A stretch of DNA of 64,000 nucleotides from the NCBI RefSeq assembly GCF_947495565.1, contig NZ_CANLZM010000012.1, forward strand, positions 1 through 64,000, in the 5' to 3' direction. The position numbers and the translations under genes were made by a program. Shown here one piece after another: positions 61,327-64,000 of the stretch; the stretch's first letter is position 1, and each line of letters starts with the position of its first letter. Under the pieces are notes generated by a model that searched no databases, had not been told where the DNA came from, and saw nothing but the letters and a program-made list of their open reading frames with translations. Origin of the DNA: an uncultured Pontibacter sp. (GTDB lineage Bacteria; Bacteroidota; Bacteroidia; Cytophagales; Hymenobacteraceae).

Positions 61327-61523
61327 CGTAAAAACGCATGTCTGATCCAGGCTATAGTTATACTTTGCTAGCACCCGCGCTGGCCGCATCATTCTTCAAC
61401 TTATTATTCGCAAGCAAGCTGATAATCTCACAGCCAACGGTAAATACTTTATCGGTGTGAAGAAAAACAATCCAAACGAGCTGCTGTGCTATACTTTATA
61501 CTTGCCATAAGCCATAAAACAAA

Positions 61524-61553
61524 AAGCGGCTGACCCAAAAGAGCCAGCCGCTT
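61524..61553 (-). terminator. rho-independent terminator after the M16 operon
   Basis: On the minus strand AAGCGGCTG pairs with CAGCCGCTT across a 12-nt loop, followed by TTTGTTTT. It is 59 bp downstream of the M16 stop. Confidence 0.8.
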
Positions 61554-61611
61554 CTATATTAGCAAGTATGAGTTTTGTACGCTATACCCTGCGTCTTTTA
61601 CCTCAAGAAAA

Positions 61612-63699
61612 CTACAGCTTAAACGTATCGTCGCTGAGGCCTTTGTTTACTTCAATGGTCTGTACCTCGGCTTTGATTGTTTGCGGGCCAACCACGGTTT
61701 CCACCATGTATGGGAATTTCACGCCGCTTACTTCTTTGTAGTTGCCGTAGGTTTTAGTCTGTGTGATAACGCCCTGCGGCGTTTCCAGGCTGTTCACCTC
61801 TTTCAGGCGCAGGCCGCTGTCTTTAGCAAAGTAATGCGTGGCTTTCTGGCCGTTTGGCTGCGTAACCTCTACGGCATACGCCTCGGCGCCATCCACATCC
61901 TCTACACCAGTCAGCTTGGTTTTGATGCCGAGTTTATCGTACTGCAGCGCCGGGAACAGGTTTGCCTCCAGCTTTTGCGTCTTCAACTCTTCGGCAGTCA
62001 TCTCTTTGTTAACGCCCTGCATGGGCGCTTCCATTTTCCCTTTGCCGCCGTTGATGATCACACGCTGCATCGGGTTATTGTTCATTAGCACCTGCACGGC
62101 AAACTTATCGTTGCCTTTTTGCTGCTGCTTAAACACCAGCGTCATGCCCTGAATAGTGGCGTTACTGGTAATACTGATGTCCTTCAGCTTCTCGATGTTC
62201 GCCTTGCCGCCGATAGCTTTAACATAGTCAGCAATAACTTTTTCTGCCGTTAAGCCCGCCGGAACACCCATTGCCTTGCGGTCTACTTTCTCGCCGGCAG
62301 TGTTGTAGTACATTATCTGGCTGTCGTCTTTATCAAACTTCTTTAGCTTATCGGCTATTTCGGAGGCATTGCCCACGGCCAGCACGTACATTTTGTCCGG
62401 GTTGATATACTTTTGCGCCGCGCGCTGCACGTCATCGGCAGTTACCGCTTCCACCTTTTTCAGGTAGTTCGGGTAATAGTCCTCTGGCAAGCCGTAGCGG
62501 GCCGTGTTGATAGCGTAAACTGCCACGGTAGCCGGGTTTTCCAGGCCGCGGCCAAAGCTGCCCATCACATAGGCTTTCGCATCGCGAAGTTCATCTTCGG
62601 TAACGCGCTGGTCACGGATTTTCGACAACTCATTCATAAACTCGACCACGGCACTATCGGTAACGGCATTGCGCACGTTGGCAGTGGCATTAAAGCGGCC
62701 TAGAATCTCATCGTTGTTGATAGCGGAGTAAGCGCCATAGGTATAGCCGTGGGTTTCGCGCAGGTTCTGGAACAGGCGCGCATCCATGCCGCCGCCAAGT
62801 ATGTTATTCATCAGTTGGGCGGCCACTGCATCCTCAGCGCCTGGCTTCAGGTCGGCAGGGTTGGTTAGCACCAATGAGCTTTGCACCGCGCTCGGGCGAT
62901 CCACGATCACCACCTGCGTTTGCTCTGGCTTGGTTGGCAGCGTATAGTTTACTTCTTTTACATCGCCTTTCTCCCAGTTTTTAAACTGCTTCTTTAGCAG
63001 CTTTTTCATCTCCTTCGGCGTTACGTCGCCTACTACGGCCAGGTAACCGATGTTCGGCTTAAAGTATGTGCTATAGTAGTTCTGGATATCCTGCAGCGTG
63101 ATGTTATCCACTGTTTCCTCGGTCATCAGCTCTCCGTAAGGGTGGTCTTTGCCGTAGAGCACGAGGTTACGGGTGCGGCTGGCAATAGCGTCCGGGTTAT
63201 CTTTAGACTGGGCCAGGCTGGCCTTCATCTGCTTTTTAATCTTATCCAGCTCCTCCTGCGTAAATTTCGGATTCAGCAGCGCATCGGTGGTCAGGTCTAG
63301 CAGGGTTGGCAGGTGCTTCTTCAGGGCAGAGGCGTTAAAGCCCGTGGAAGAAAAACCAAGGTCCGCACCGATAAAGTCTACCTGCTCATCGAACTGGTCT
63401 TTGGTGCGGTTGGTGGTGCCCGTGCGCATCATCTGTCCGGCGGCCTGCACATAACCGGCCTTATCGGCTTCCAAAATCGGATCTCTATCCAACACCAAAG
63501 ACATCGACACTACCGGCTGTTTGTGGTTCTCTACCACGTATACTTTCAGCCCGTTTTTCAGGGTAAAATGCTCGTAATCGCCGAGTTCTATTTTCGGGGC
63601 CGGGCCGGGCGGCGGCGGTGTAGACTGCTGCGCCTGAGCTGGCATTACACACATCAGGGCCAGGGCCAGAAATGCGGCACTATATATTTTCTTTATCAT
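61612..63699 (-). CDS. M16-family (insulinase-like) protein, non-catalytic, with LolA-like C-terminal domain
   Basis: 695 residues with a signal peptide ending QAQ. Residues about 40-460 have the two M16 homology domains (KLENGLKVYVVENHKQPVVSMSLVLD-type start, then GYLAVVGDVTPKEMKKLL). Where active members have the zinc motif HxxEH, this one reads AGYVQAAGQMMRTGT, so it lacks zinc ligands and is probably the structural subunit. Residues about 480-695 form an extra beta-rich domain resembling lipoprotein-carrier LolA or DUF4292-like proteins (GGKANIEKLKDISITSNATIQGMTLVFKQQ). The partial gene at 63821 is another M16 member and may be its catalytic partner. Confidence 0.88.
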   Translation of the reverse strand: MIKKIYSAAFLALALMCVMPAQAQQSTPPPPGPAPKIELGDYEHFTLKNGLKVYVVENHKQPVVSMSLVLDRDPILEADKAGYVQAAGQMMRTGTTNRTKDQFDEQVDFIGADLGFSSTGFNASALKKHLPTLLDLTTDALLNPKFTQEELDKIKKQMKASLAQSKDNPDAIASRTRNLVLYGKDHPYGELMTEETVDNITLQDIQNYYSTYFKPNIGYLAVVGDVTPKEMKKLLKKQFKNWEKGDVKEVNYTLPTKPEQTQVVIVDRPSAVQSSLVLTNPADLKPGAEDAVAAQLMNNILGGGMDARLFQNLRETHGYTYGAYSAINNDEILGRFNATANVRNAVTDSAVVEFMNELSKIRDQRVTEDELRDAKAYVMGSFGRGLENPATVAVYAINTARYGLPEDYYPNYLKKVEAVTADDVQRAAQKYINPDKMYVLAVGNASEIADKLKKFDKDDSQIMYYNTAGEKVDRKAMGVPAGLTAEKVIADYVKAIGGKANIEKLKDISITSNATIQGMTLVFKQQQKGNDKFAVQVLMNNNPMQRVIINGGKGKMEAPMQGVNKEMTAEELKTQKLEANLFPALQYDKLGIKTKLTGVEDVDGAEAYAVEVTQPNGQKATHYFAKDSGLRLKEVNSLETPQGVITQTKTYGNYKEVSGVKFPYMVETVVGPQTIKAEVQTIEVNKGLSDDTFKL

Positions 63700-63820
63700 G
63701 ATTGTTCTATTTTAAAAAGACACAAGTAGCAAGACATAAGATTCTTCAGGTAATGTAATCTGTTTATTACATCATAAGCGTAAGTCCAGCGTCTAATATC
63801 TTGTGTCTATAATCTAACAT

Positions 63821-64000
63821 CTATTTTGGCTGAGCAGACTTTGGCAGGTAGTGCAGCACCACACGGTTGTTTTTGGTGAGGTACTCCTTGGCCACACGCT
63901 GGATGTCTTCTTTTTTCACGTTCAGGTAGCGCTGCAACTCCGTGTTGATCAGGTTGGCATCGCCGAAGTATACGGCATAGTTGGCGAGGCTCTCGGCGCG
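63821..64000 (-). CDS. M16-family peptidase, C-terminal end only
   Basis: The last 59 residues of a protein that continues beyond the window: LANYAVYFGDANLINTELQRYLNVKKEDIQRVAKEYLTKNNRVVLHYLPKSAQPK. This is the closing segment of an M16 peptidase (the TLxRYLxVTxxDIQxVAxxYL pattern). It lies 121 bp upstream of the other M16 gene on the same strand, so they are probably one operon. It is the likely catalytic subunit, but the zinc motif is not in the window. Confidence 0.8.
   Translation of the reverse strand, partial: RAESLANYAVYFGDANLINTELQRYLNVKKEDIQRVAKEYLTKNNRVVLHYLPKSAQPK

Noticed and set aside
1-64000. tRNA, rRNA, tmRNA and other known RNA genes
   Set aside because: I scanned for typical conserved stretches by eye and saw none. 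A covariance search would be decisive.

Overview
The window looks like chromosomal DNA of a member of the Bacteroidota, order Cytophagales, most likely a Hymenobacteraceae such as Pontibacter. The genus is inferred; the phylum is well supported. The evidence is two large cell-surface proteins with type IX secretion (gliding-type, CHU_C) C-terminal sorting domains next to PorP/SprF proteins, a TonB receptor with a carboxypeptidase-regulatory-like N-terminus, the MoxR/DUF58/BatA-type cluster usual for the phylum, near-absence of Shine-Dalgarno sequences, and promoters matching TTTG-(about 19 nt)-TAnnTTTG. I saw no rRNA, tRNA or CRISPR array.

Layout. 1-789: truncated IS3-family element with a programmed -1 frameshift site. 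1.6-14.7 kb: a surface-secretion island. It has a 1230-aa repeat adhesin with its PorP/SprF partner, then a 1656-aa protein with an ice-binding-like (DUF3494) head and 14 PKD-like repeats, followed by a second PorP/SprF and a PorE-like TPR/propeller/OmpA protein. 14.8-20.8 kb: minus-strand operon of sodium:solute symporter, exported alpha/beta hydrolase, TonB receptor and 3-hydroxybutyrate dehydrogenase, which fits uptake and use of 3-hydroxybutyrate or its oligomers. 21.5-29.1 kb: four signalling genes (LytTR regulator, divergent 7TMR-DISM kinase, hybrid kinase with REC and Hpt, sigma-54 regulator). 29.2-30.0 kb: two tandem small secreted paralogues. 30.3-33.2 kb: polA.

33.3-36.0 kb: FadL-like porin plus SGNH hydrolase operon. 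36.3-38.1 kb: thioredoxin-reductase-like enzyme and cyanophycinase. 38.2-39.2 kb: a predicted small RNA and three tiny MKI... membrane peptides that are easily missed. 39.3-44.2 kb: small barrel, ArfB, two alpha/beta hydrolases, an S2P-CBS protease and a lipoprotein. 44.2-54.6 kb: minus-strand DUF4159 / MoxR / DUF58 / BatA-like / large membrane protein cluster with no von Willebrand gene. 54.7-58.8 kb: DUF4926, a TldD/PmbA pair and RlpA. 59.1-64.0 kb: DUF72 protein, ECF sigma factor with a cotranscribed membrane protein, and an M16 peptidase pair, the second running off the end.

The strongest unexplained signal is DNA-level. The heptamer AAGTATA (or TATACTT) occurs far more often than chance in genes and spacers, on both strands and in all three reading frames, but is absent from the IS3 element. 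Several families of short interspersed intergenic repeats are also present.
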